Shown here piece after piece: positions 1 to 6,067 of a DNA stretch of 7,014 nucleotides. The position numbers and the translations under genes were made by a program. Every line of letters begins with the position of its first letter. The first letter of the stretch is position 1. The notes under the pieces are model-generated. The model did not search any database. It was given only the letters and a program-made list of their open reading frames with translations, and had not been told where the DNA came from. The DNA comes from Methanothrix sp. (GTDB lineage: Archaea; Halobacteriota; Methanosarcinia; Methanotrichales; Methanotrichaceae), in contig JAJRAX010000022.1 in NCBI GenBank assembly GCA_028679775.1, positions 1-7,014 of the forward strand. Direction: 5' to 3'.

Positions 1-413
1 GTTTGCTTTGCTTCACCCAGAAGCTGTGAAGGAATTTTTAAGACACCTTCAACGAGGAAGTCCGTGATCCCTAGCAAAACCAGCGCCGCTATAATGCCCA
101 AAATCGCCTGGACTGCTACCGCGGTCCAGATGATTCTCGGCACTTGATCAACGTCACCCTTGCCCAAAGCCTCAGCCACGTACTTGGTTGTAGCCCTTCC
201 TAGTCCAAGGTCAAAGATGGTAAAGTAGCCCATTATCACCCAGGCCAATGTGAGCAGTCCGAACCGATCAGTTCCCAGTCCTCGAACTGCAAAAGGCATA
301 GCGATCACTGCTACGAGGAGAGGCAGTGCCTGACCTATCAGGTTAATGAGTGTGTTTCGAGCAAGCAGGCCGCCGCTGATTCTGACCGCATTGCTCTCTT
401 TTGCAGCCCCAAT
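1..413 (-). CDS. Wzx/RfbX-type oligosaccharide flippase, N-terminal part, start uncertain
   Basis: Polysaccharide-biosynthesis flippase of the MOP superfamily, predicted to move lipid-linked oligosaccharides across the cytoplasmic membrane. Only the N-terminal ~137 residues are present; the rest lies beyond the left edge. The typical Wzx opening is visible: LLARNTLINLIGQALPLL, then AVRGLGTDRFGLLTLAW, then FDLGLGRATTKYVAEALG, followed by a further hydrophobic segment. The reading frame is open from 449 leftward, just after an in-frame TGA (452-450), yet holds no ATG, GTG or TTG before a GTG at 308, which would cut off the first membrane segment. The extent given starts at an ATT (413-411) giving M-G-A-A-K-E-S-N; CTG at 368 is another option. 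A natural ATG (474-472) overlaps the wzz stop as TGATG, but it is in another frame and closes at TAG 429-427. The family call is firm; the start is not. Confidence 0.85.
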   Translation of the reverse strand, partial: MGAAKESNAVRISGGLLARNTLINLIGQALPLLVAVIAMPFAVRGLGTDRFGLLTLAWVIMGYFTIFDLGLGRATTKYVAEALGKGDVDQVPRIIWTAVAVQAILGIIAALVLLGITDFLVEGVLKIPSQLLGEAKQ

Positions 414-473
414 CTCGTCCGAGCCTCTAATTTTGCCAGGCGTCCTCTTTCACCCCGTCCCTTGATGATTCCA

Positions 474-1292
474 TCAATCAGTCCGTTTCCCTAGACTCGC
501 CCTCAGGAACACCGCAAATACGCCTATCATCAAACCAAGCATTCCCGCCACTGCCACAATCAGCATCTTCTTAGGCCATATGGGCGTGATTGGCTCGGTA
601 GGTTTCTGCACGACATCCAGGTGCCTTGCCAGAGTGATCTGCTTGTTCAGGTCCAGGTAGCGATCCTGCAGCGCTGAACGCCTGGACTCTTCGGCCTGCA
701 GATAATCCAGCGTGCGCGAGACCCGCATCTCATTGCCTTCTGATGACGCGCCTGAAGCGCCTTCGATGCTGGTTAACACATCACGAGTCTGATTGATATC
801 AGCCTCAAGTACATTCAGGTTTTCATTGGTGACTGCTAGCTGGTCCGACAGGATCTGTATCTGCTTATCGTAGCGGTCTTCGCTCTTATTGGCAAAGTGA
901 CTTATTATCCCATCGACTATCTCAATCCCTTGACTCTTGTTCTTGGACTCAATGGATATCAGAAGGAGGCTTTCAGTGTCTTTTACAGGCTCGATCTTGA
1001 TGTTATCTTTCAACTCTGCGAATTTGCTTGAAGTCAGGTTGAGGTTCATCCCATCAAATACATCCAATAGGAACTCGTCGCTTTGCATGAAGTCCAATGC
1101 CGCCCCCTGGCTTGTATAGATGGGCTCGCCGAAGTTGCCCAGGGCAACAATTCCAGAGATCTGGAATACCTGCGGTATGACGAAACTTATGATTGTCGCG
1201 ATTATGACGGATGCTATGAATATGCCGCCAACCAGACGCCGACCCTTCCAGAGAACATTAAATATATCACGCAGATCAATCTCATCATCCAT
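474..1292 (-). CDS. Wzz-like polysaccharide chain-length determinant protein
   Basis: Polysaccharide co-polymerase (Wzz/GNVR superfamily), which in bacteria sets the modal length of polymers built by Wzy. Product is 272 residues from the chosen ATG. Seen in order: a short cytoplasmic start with IDLRDIFNVLWKGRR (residues 5-19), a membrane helix at about 20-42, an outer domain, a charged stretch rich in Gln, Asn and Leu (about 140-228) likely to be coiled coil, the proline-rich PTEPITPIWPKK (231-242) typical of the family, and a second membrane helix at about 243-264. There is no C-terminal tyrosine kinase domain, so it is not a fused Wzc. Four N-X-S/T sequons (N85, N118, N135, N167) lie in the outer domain. 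The ATG at 1292 follows a run of six G with 7 nt spacing; an upstream TTG (1310) and ATG (1307) would add six or five residues. It follows the aglH-like gene by 25 bp and runs directly into the flippase, so it is probably in one transcript with both. Confidence 0.85.
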   Translation of the reverse strand: MDDEIDLRDIFNVLWKGRRLVGGIFIASVIIATIISFVIPQVFQISGIVALGNFGEPIYTSQGAALDFMQSDEFLLDVFDGMNLNLTSSKFAELKDNIKIEPVKDTESLLLISIESKNKSQGIEIVDGIISHFANKSEDRYDKQIQILSDQLAVTNENLNVLEADINQTRDVLTSIEGASGASSEGNEMRVSRTLDYLQAEESRRSALQDRYLDLNKQITLARHLDVVQKPTEPITPIWPKKMLIVAVAGMLGLMIGVFAVFLRASLGKRTD

Positions 1293-1299
1293 TTTATAG

Positions 1300-1305
1300 C
1301 CCCCC
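1300..1305 (-). promoter_or_regulatory. Possible ribosome binding site of the wzz-like gene
   Basis: A run of six G on the minus strand ends 7 nt before the ATG at 1292. It is not a perfect GGAGG core, but its spacing favours the start at 1292 over the TTG and ATG at 1310 and 1307, the latter of which directly abuts it. Confidence 0.35.
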
Positions 1306-1317
1306 ATCAAATCAATA

Positions 1318-2310
1318 TCACGTTATAAAAATCATTTTTGCAATTCCCACAGCCAACAGCTCGATTCCGAATACGAACAGAACTACATCTCTCTCATTCA
1401 CTCTGCCTTTCGCCCTCTTCAAGACCGCTAGCGCCAAATGCGTCAGATGATATATTCCTTTATCAATCTTCTCCAGGCTTCCGTCGGCATTCACTCCTGC
1501 AAATGCTTCAGACTTAAATCTGCTCCTGATCTGGAGGAAGAAGTCAATGACATAGGGAATGAATAGGATCATTGCGATCTTCTCCATGTCTCCAAGAATC
1601 GCAACGCATGCTGCCAACGCACCCACCGAGTAAGTCATCGTATCGCCTGGAAATATCCTGGCAGGATACCAATTAAAATATAAAAACGCTAAAAGCGCGC
1701 TGACCATACAGAAGGCCAGCATCATGGCATTCGGTTTGTCATTGATATACGCAGTATAGCCCATCACTGAAAATATTATTACACCCATTCCGGCTTCCAG
1801 ACCATTATAACCTGCGACCATATTGTATACATTAGAGGCACCAACTATCCCAATAGGGACAATCAATAGCGGATATAGAATGCCCCAATTGACGGTGCCA
1901 ACGATTGGCAGATTCATAGTAGACTGCCCGGCATTGACAACCATCATTGGAAGAGCAGCAAATAAAGTGAATATCGGCTTTTGCCACTGCCTCAGCCCCT
2001 TTTTCCAGCCCAAGAGGTCATCCATCATGCCGATTATGCAGGTTATGAGCACGGTGCAAAGGGCAGCCAGGATCGAGACATAATACGGCCTGTTTAGATA
2101 AAATGTCATCAGCCCGATGTATACAAGCATGCCCATGCCGAAGCCAAATACAACACCAATCCCGCCCATCTCTGCGACCTTAGGCCTGCCGGGCTTGTTC
2201 ATGTCAAAGCCGAGAAGGCCGATCTCTGGAGCTTTAGAAATCCACTTCCTAGTCGTGACCCAGGTGACAAGGAAGCTGACAATTATGCTTAATGATATCA
2301 CAAGCTCCAT
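1318..2310 (-). CDS. aglH: Polyprenyl/dolichyl-phosphate HexNAc-1-phosphate transferase (GPT/AglH-like, GT family 4)
   Basis: Integral membrane enzyme of the GPT/MraY/WecA superfamily, expected to transfer a HexNAc-1-phosphate (probably GlcNAc) from UDP to dolichyl phosphate, the first committed step of N-glycan or surface polysaccharide assembly. The 330-residue product has about 10 hydrophobic segments and the family motifs: DMNKPGRPKVAEMGG near residues 36-50, the Asp pair in GMMDDLLGWKKG (D97-D98) that helps bind Mg2+, NMVAGYNGLEAG (163-174), RIFPGDTMTYSVGA with D223, and a cytoplasmic loop ending in YHLTH (about 287-291) in the place of the His-rich motif. The KPGRPKVAEMGG and NxxxGxNGLEAG wording is closer to eukaryotic Alg7/GPT and archaeal AglH than to bacterial WecA. 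The ATG at 2310 is preferred to the TTG at 2346 because a TATA-like box lies about 30 nt ahead of it and would overlap the longer version. The aglH symbol rests on motif similarity; sugar specificity cannot be read from sequence. Confidence 0.9.
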   Translation of the reverse strand: MELVISLSIIVSFLVTWVTTRKWISKAPEIGLLGFDMNKPGRPKVAEMGGIGVVFGFGMGMLVYIGLMTFYLNRPYYVSILAALCTVLITCIIGMMDDLLGWKKGLRQWQKPIFTLFAALPMMVVNAGQSTMNLPIVGTVNWGILYPLLIVPIGIVGASNVYNMVAGYNGLEAGMGVIIFSVMGYTAYINDKPNAMMLAFCMVSALLAFLYFNWYPARIFPGDTMTYSVGALAACVAILGDMEKIAMILFIPYVIDFFLQIRSRFKSEAFAGVNADGSLEKIDKGIYHLTHLALAVLKRAKGRVNERDVVLFVFGIELLAVGIAKMIFIT

Positions 2311-2336
2311 AATATCATTGTTTGCATTAGACAAGC

Positions 2337-2350
2337 AATATATCAACTTT
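2337..2350 (-). promoter_or_regulatory. Putative archaeal promoter (BRE/TATA) of the aglH-wzz-wzx run
   Basis: On the minus strand a TATA-like GATATATT (2344-2337) follows a purine-rich BRE-like ACAAAG (2351-2346). The TATA centre is about 30 nt upstream of the ATG at 2310, so with usual archaeal spacing transcription would begin within a few bases of the start codon. No Shine-Dalgarno sequence precedes that ATG, which fits a leaderless or nearly leaderless mRNA. Inferred from spacing and sequence only. Confidence 0.45.
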
Positions 2351-2385
2351 GTCCTTAATCAATATTGAGGACCGTATATTTACGG
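2351..2385. repeat. Inverted repeats upstream of the aglH promoter
   Basis: Three small symmetrical elements are packed together: GTCCT (2351-2355) with AGGAC (2368-2372), a perfect palindrome CAATATTG (2360-2367) inside that pair, and CCGTA (2372-2376) with TACGG (2381-2385) around a 4-nt centre. They sit directly upstream of the putative BRE/TATA element, where an archaeal regulator could bind. The rest of the 214-bp gap between the GT-C-like gene and aglH shows no coding sequence. Confidence 0.3.
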
Positions 2386-2524
2386 CGCTGATGCAATAAT
2401 GGCTGTCAGAAGACGAAGCGTTTGCATTGATCTTATGCTACCTTCTTTTGGAAATGCAGTTTATCTAGTCGTAACTCTGAGGATGATATTAGCATTTCTT
2501 GATATTCATACTCAAATAGTGGCA

Positions 2525-4285
2525 TTAAACAAACGCACCTTTGGGAAATCCGAAGATATAAGTCCCATTATGATAGATCAGATCATAACGATCCTCAGGA
2601 TAGCTCAGATTCACCACAGGATACGCTTGAAGATACTCGGCAAAGGGCGGCACATATCCTGGCCTGGATAGGGATACATTGGAGATATAAATCAGACAAC
2701 GAGCCGGGCTAAAGCTGCCAAGAGCATTGACCACATCAGGATTTCCAGGATCGGCAATGATTCTCGGAATCAGGCCAGGATCGAAAGGCGCACTTGCTGT
2801 CCACATGCGTGAGTTAGCTACCCCTATGCCAGCTATCGGATAGACCCAGGCCCCAGTCTCATCTAAATTGATGCACACCGCGTCACTGTAGTTCTGCTCC
2901 TCCAGCCATTTGATTGCCCTGTAGTCCTCCTGGGGCAGACCCCAGGAGCCTGCAAAGCTATGGAAGACGGCAAACATTGCAAGAATCCCGCAGAGGGCGA
3001 GAATTATCATAAAACCAGCCCGAACTTGTAGACTTGCCCCATCCATCTTTGACAGAGCTATGGCCGCAAGAAGGCTTAAAGGCAGATAGAGGCCCAAGAG
3101 CAGCCGGTCAGCAGTGCCTACAAACCCAAGTGGCCCGACATCCGCCAAAAGCATTATCAGGACTATTGCAGCCGCCCAGGTGAGTGCCAGATGATCCATC
3201 CGATCACGCCTGATGAACGCAATCACTGCACCAAAGAGCGAGAGAAATGCAGGATACCATCGCGCTGCATATGCACTCGCCAGGCTCTGGTCGGAGAGGA
3301 CCGAGGTCAGGAACTGCGGACCGTGGGCCACGTGGGCCAGGACCGCCACCATGCCAGCCGCCACTGCTGCGATTATTATCTTGGCAGCCGATCTCTGCCG
3401 AACAAAATGACAGCAACGGCCTGAATGAATTGCAGCCATCCACAGGAGCAACACTCCACCAGCGAGTGCCAGCAGTCGCGCATGACCAAAGAGGACTCCC
3501 AGAAGAAATACGGGCAATAGCCTCCTGTCAACCGGCACGGCGAGAAGAGAAGCGACCAAGAACATCTCAGCAGTAATTGTGGGATATCCAGCCCATATGA
3601 GATTGCTGTAGTGGGCTGAGAAGACAAAGCAAGCGAGGAGGAGGGCATAGACTGCCACATCTCTTCTGCCCATCTCCCTCACTATCGAATAAAGAAGCAT
3701 CGTGGTTATCGCAGTTATCAATACGGGAATGGTCCTGACAACATCGAGCAAAGGAAATACCCTGGCCCAGAGATAACAGAAAAGATGAAAACCCTTGGGG
3801 TAGTACTCCCAGTAGCTTCCCAGTGGCGGTATGGATACTGGAACTGGACGACCATCAAGCAGCATGCGTATTATCTCGGCATGGGCCAGCGCGTCCCCAC
3901 CCATCCAGATAATTATGCGATCGAAATAGAACAGGCAGAGCAATAAATATAACGATGTAATTGCCAGAGCGATCCAGTCCTCGCGATCCAGCCGAGTATC
4001 CCCAGGTCCCACGATCTTTTTCCAGTCGCGCAGAAACAATATAACGCCTAACAGCACGATGCCGCCCTGAAGCATCATGGGACTGACGCCAAGCAGCACG
4101 GATAATGCTCCAGCTATTATGATTATGGCAAAGCCGAAAACAGAGGAGAGAAGCACCTTCGACAGCCACCTTGCCCTCGGAGCCATATAAAAAACAACCG
4201 GAGCGGCGCAAATCGCTGTAATGCCAAAGACAACAATAGCCAGGATTATGTCGAGGATCAGGACCATCACCAGAAGATAGTCCAA
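2525..4285 (-). CDS. Large polytopic membrane protein, GT-C-like glycosyltransferase or polymerase candidate
   Basis: A 586-residue membrane protein with about 12 hydrophobic segments over residues 1-445 and a hydrophilic C-terminal domain of about 140 residues, the layout seen in GT-C fold glycosyltransferases that use polyprenyl-phosphate sugars on the outer face. In the first large outer loop is GGDALAHAEI (D131, H135, E137), a plausible counterpart of the acidic catalytic residue in GT-C loop 1, followed by YWEYYPKGFHLFCYLWARVFP (YYP at 161-163, H167), which resembles the YYPxGxH signature of some uncharacterised GT-C-like families. It lacks the WWDYG motif of oligosaccharyltransferase STT3/AglB. 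The C-terminal domain begins with EDYRAIKWLEEQ and holds four sequons (N465, N536, N559, N573). The TTG start gives MDYLLVMVL; GTG 4270 or ATG 4267 are alternatives, and none has a clear ribosome binding site. Its place next to carrier priming, flipping and recycling genes suggests a polymerase or transferase job, but substrate and acceptor are unknown. Confidence 0.75.
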   Translation of the reverse strand: MDYLLVMVLILDIILAIVVFGITAICAAPVVFYMAPRARWLSKVLLSSVFGFAIIIIAGALSVLLGVSPMMLQGGIVLLGVILFLRDWKKIVGPGDTRLDREDWIALAITSLYLLLCLFYFDRIIIWMGGDALAHAEIIRMLLDGRPVPVSIPPLGSYWEYYPKGFHLFCYLWARVFPLLDVVRTIPVLITAITTMLLYSIVREMGRRDVAVYALLLACFVFSAHYSNLIWAGYPTITAEMFLVASLLAVPVDRRLLPVFLLGVLFGHARLLALAGGVLLLWMAAIHSGRCCHFVRQRSAAKIIIAAVAAGMVAVLAHVAHGPQFLTSVLSDQSLASAYAARWYPAFLSLFGAVIAFIRRDRMDHLALTWAAAIVLIMLLADVGPLGFVGTADRLLLGLYLPLSLLAAIALSKMDGASLQVRAGFMIILALCGILAMFAVFHSFAGSWGLPQEDYRAIKWLEEQNYSDAVCINLDETGAWVYPIAGIGVANSRMWTASAPFDPGLIPRIIADPGNPDVVNALGSFSPARCLIYISNVSLSRPGYVPPFAEYLQAYPVVNLSYPEDRYDLIYHNGTYIFGFPKGAFV

Positions 4286-4307
4286 GTTTAGATAATCACA
4301 GATTTAT

Positions 4308-4329
4308 GAAGCTTCCCTGACGTTCGAAC
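4308..4329. repeat. Two perfect 8-bp palindromes in the divergent promoter region
   Basis: GAAGCTTC (4308-4315) and GTTCGAAC (4322-4329) are each perfectly self-complementary and lie 6 bp apart between the divergent GT-C-like and uppP genes. They could be operator half-elements for a regulator acting on both directions; short palindromes also occur by chance, so the assignment is weak. Confidence 0.25.
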
Positions 4330-4337
4330 AGAGATTG

Positions 4338-4362
4338 GTCCAAAACATGATATAGTCCAAAA
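4338..4362 (+). promoter_or_regulatory. Putative leaderless promoter of uppP flanked by GTCCAAAA direct repeats
   Basis: The TATA-like GATATA (4349-4354) is centred about 25 nt upstream of the uppP ATG at 4377, and the preceding AAAACA can serve as BRE, so transcription would begin at or next to the start codon. No ribosome binding site precedes the ATG. An identical 8-bp direct repeat GTCCAAAA brackets the TATA box (4338-4345 and 4355-4362, 17 bp apart), a placement suited to a regulator that competes with TBP/TFB binding. Confidence 0.45.
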
Positions 4363-4376
4363 GATCTGTACCGGAC

Positions 4377-5132
4377 ATGGATGCCTTGCAAGGTATTGTT
4401 TTAGGAATAATGCAGGGAGTATTCGAGTGGCTTCCCATAAGCAGTGAGGGCCAGAGCATGCTGGTCATGATCAACTGGCTTGGTATTTCGCCAAATGACG
4501 CCCTCTCCTATTCGATATTTCTTCATCTGGGGACCATGTCTGCCGTCCTCATTCGTTTCCGGCATAAGTTTCTAAAAATGATCCGCGAGATTGACTCCAA
4601 ACTAACTCGAATCGTAATCGTCTCAACCCTCTGCACCGGCATCACTGGCATTCCCTTATACCTGCTCTTTCGGGATAGTTTCACAGGAGGCAGGGAGGCG
4701 ACTCTACTCATTGGTGCTCTGCTCATAGCCACAGGTCTATTGCTCAGATTCAAAGGGTCCGGTTCCAAGAATGCAGAGGATATGAGTCAGAAAGACATGA
4801 TCACTCTTGGTCTTGCCCAGGGATTTTCAATACTGCCGGGAGTGTCCAGATCAGGCACCACCCTGACAATCCTGCTCATGAGTGGCCTCAAACAGGATGA
4901 AGCATTAGCTGTGTCTTTCATCATCAGCGTGCCTGCGGTGTTGGGTGCCATAGTGCTGGATCACAATGTTGCAGCTCTTCCGTGGATGGCTGCAGCCACC
5001 ATGTTGATAGCTTCCCTTGTGGTGGGATATCTGACGATGGATCTCATGATCAGGTTTGCGAAGAGGATCAACTTCTCAGGATTCTGTCTGGTTCTTGGCA
5101 TGATCACGTTGTTGCTGGCACTTGGACTATGA
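4377..5132 (+). CDS. uppP: Polyprenyl-diphosphate phosphatase, UppP/BacA family
   Basis: Membrane phosphatase that in bacteria converts undecaprenyl diphosphate to the monophosphate carrier; in an archaeon the natural substrate is presumably dolichyl or another polyprenyl diphosphate released after glycan transfer. The 251-residue product, slightly shorter than bacterial enzymes (about 270), shows the N-terminal motif QGVFEWLPISSEGQ (residues 13-26) and the second motif LPGVSRSGTT (153-162) with R158, plus about seven hydrophobic segments. By alignment with E. coli UppP, the first Glu of ExxxE (E17) is Q13, the second (E21) is E17, H30 is Q26 and R174 is R158. The family motif is accepted as (E/Q)xxxE; the His-to-Gln change is more notable. 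The start has a well-placed TATA element. The stop overlaps the next ATG as ATGA, pointing to one transcript and translational coupling. Confidence 0.92.
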   Translation: MDALQGIVLGIMQGVFEWLPISSEGQSMLVMINWLGISPNDALSYSIFLHLGTMSAVLIRFRHKFLKMIREIDSKLTRIVIVSTLCTGITGIPLYLLFRDSFTGGREATLLIGALLIATGLLLRFKGSGSKNAEDMSQKDMITLGLAQGFSILPGVSRSGTTLTILLMSGLKQDEALAVSFIISVPAVLGAIVLDHNVAALPWMAAATMLIASLVVGYLTMDLMIRFAKRINFSGFCLVLGMITLLLALGL

Positions 5133-6040
5133 GCAAGAAACAGAGTGCTGCACGATTTTTCATTGGCTTATTGTTGATCGCATCTCTGCTCTACAGGTTT
5201 GATCCGGAAGTCGTCTTTTCTACCATCATCTCAGCCAAACTCAACTATCTGTTCCTTGCCGCTGTTGTCTACAGTATAACCTTTTTCATCCTATCGTCCA
5301 GATGGAGGATGATCCTGCACCGCATGGGTGTGCATCTCTCAATTGTCCCTGCCTATCAAGCCTTTGCAGGCGGCATGATAATCTCGGACATGACTCCAGG
5401 AAGAATCGGTGAGCTTGCCAGGCCGCTTCTTGTAAGGGATAAAATCGACCTCAATCGGGGAATAGCCTCAGTAGCTATTGACCGTTATGCAGATATCTTG
5501 ACCACATTCATCCTAGGCCTCTCTGGAATGCTGCTCCTTGCCCAACAGGGATCTCATCTTATCCTGGCATCGCTGGTAATTCTAGTGATACTTTTTAGTT
5601 CGTCTGCTTTTTGGTTTAAACGACATTTTATATTAAAACAAGTAGATAGGTTAGGGTCCTCGCGCCTGACGGAAATTGTCCGCGCCCTGGACAATTCTTT
5701 GCACGAAGTGACCAATATCAAGGAGCTGATGCTGAGATCCGTGCTGCTCACTGCGGTCGCCTGGATCTTTCATGCCTTAAGGATCGCACTCATAGCAAAA
5801 TCAGTAGGCTTTGATGTGCCTCTGCAAATGCTATTTCTGCTCCAGCCACTGGTCAGCTCATTAGCACTGGTGCCGATAACAGTCTCCGGGCTAGGTCTCG
5901 TTGAAGGGGGCCTAGCAGCCATTCTGCATGGGCTTGGAGTTCCTGTTGCTGCGGGAATATCGATCGCACTGATGGATCGCGCCATTACCGTGGCGTTTCA
6001 CATCCTGATAGGCGGCCAGTGCGCCATGAAGGTCCTGTAG
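5129..6040 (+). CDS. LPG_synthase_TM / AglD-like C-terminal domain membrane protein
   Basis: Integral membrane protein of 303 residues, matching the lysylphosphatidylglycerol synthase transmembrane-region family (UPF0104), which also forms the C-terminal half of archaeal AglD. Family marks are DMTPGRIGELARPLLV near residues 86-101, VAIDRYADILTT (about 115-126), VPITVSGLGLVEGGLAA near the C-terminus and ALMDRAIT close to the end. Seven or eight hydrophobic segments are evident. No glycosyltransferase 2 domain or MprF-type catalytic domain is attached, so this is the membrane unit alone. The function of such stand-alone proteins is not settled; roles in moving or presenting polyprenyl-phosphate-linked sugars or lipids are possible. 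The start is the ATG overlapping the uppP stop (ATGA); a longer upstream reading in this frame only overlaps uppP and is not used. A short AT-rich patch lies at about 5580-5660, within an uninterrupted frame. Confidence 0.85.
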   Translation: MSKKQSAARFFIGLLLIASLLYRFDPEVVFSTIISAKLNYLFLAAVVYSITFFILSSRWRMILHRMGVHLSIVPAYQAFAGGMIISDMTPGRIGELARPLLVRDKIDLNRGIASVAIDRYADILTTFILGLSGMLLLAQQGSHLILASLVILVILFSSSAFWFKRHFILKQVDRLGSSRLTEIVRALDNSLHEVTNIKELMLRSVLLTAVAWIFHALRIALIAKSVGFDVPLQMLFLLQPLVSSLALVPITVSGLGLVEGGLAAILHGLGVPVAAGISIALMDRAITVAFHILIGGQCAMKVL

Positions 6041-6067
6041 AGAGAAGATGCAAGCCATTCCAGTGGA

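Noticed and set aside
450..476. In-frame TGA codons between wzz and the flippase read as selenocysteine to make a Wzz-Wzx fusion
   Set aside because: There is no SECIS-like structure seen, the residues between the stops do not resemble either family, and Wzz already ends normally after its second membrane helix.
474..1292. Assignment of the Wzz-like protein as a Wzc-type tyrosine autokinase
   Set aside because: The protein ends right after the second membrane helix, with no Walker motifs and no tyrosine-rich tail.
2484..2506. Pair of TGATATT direct repeats (2484-2490 and 2500-2506) downstream of the GT-C-like gene
   Set aside because: Short AT-rich words in an AT-rich gap, not aligned with any promoter element; likely chance.
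2399..2671. Plus-strand open frame overlapping the 3' end of the GT-C-like gene
   Set aside because: It spans the intergenic gap and antisense coding sequence, has no visible ribosome binding site and resembles no protein family.
3191..3660. Several open frames on both strands (for example 3191-3424, 3247-3576, 3376-3660) within the GT-C-like gene
   Set aside because: They overlap a clearly membrane-protein-coding frame, encode low-complexity Arg/Pro/Ser-rich products and have no family motifs.
2525..4285. Assignment of the 586-residue protein as oligosaccharyltransferase AglB/STT3
   Set aside because: The WWDYG motif and the expected size (usually over 700 residues) are missing.
4982..5128. 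Longer N-terminus for the AglD-like protein starting inside uppP
   Set aside because: The extra residues are an out-of-phase reading of uppP and do not fit the family; the ATGA-coupled start at 5129 gives a normal membrane-protein start.
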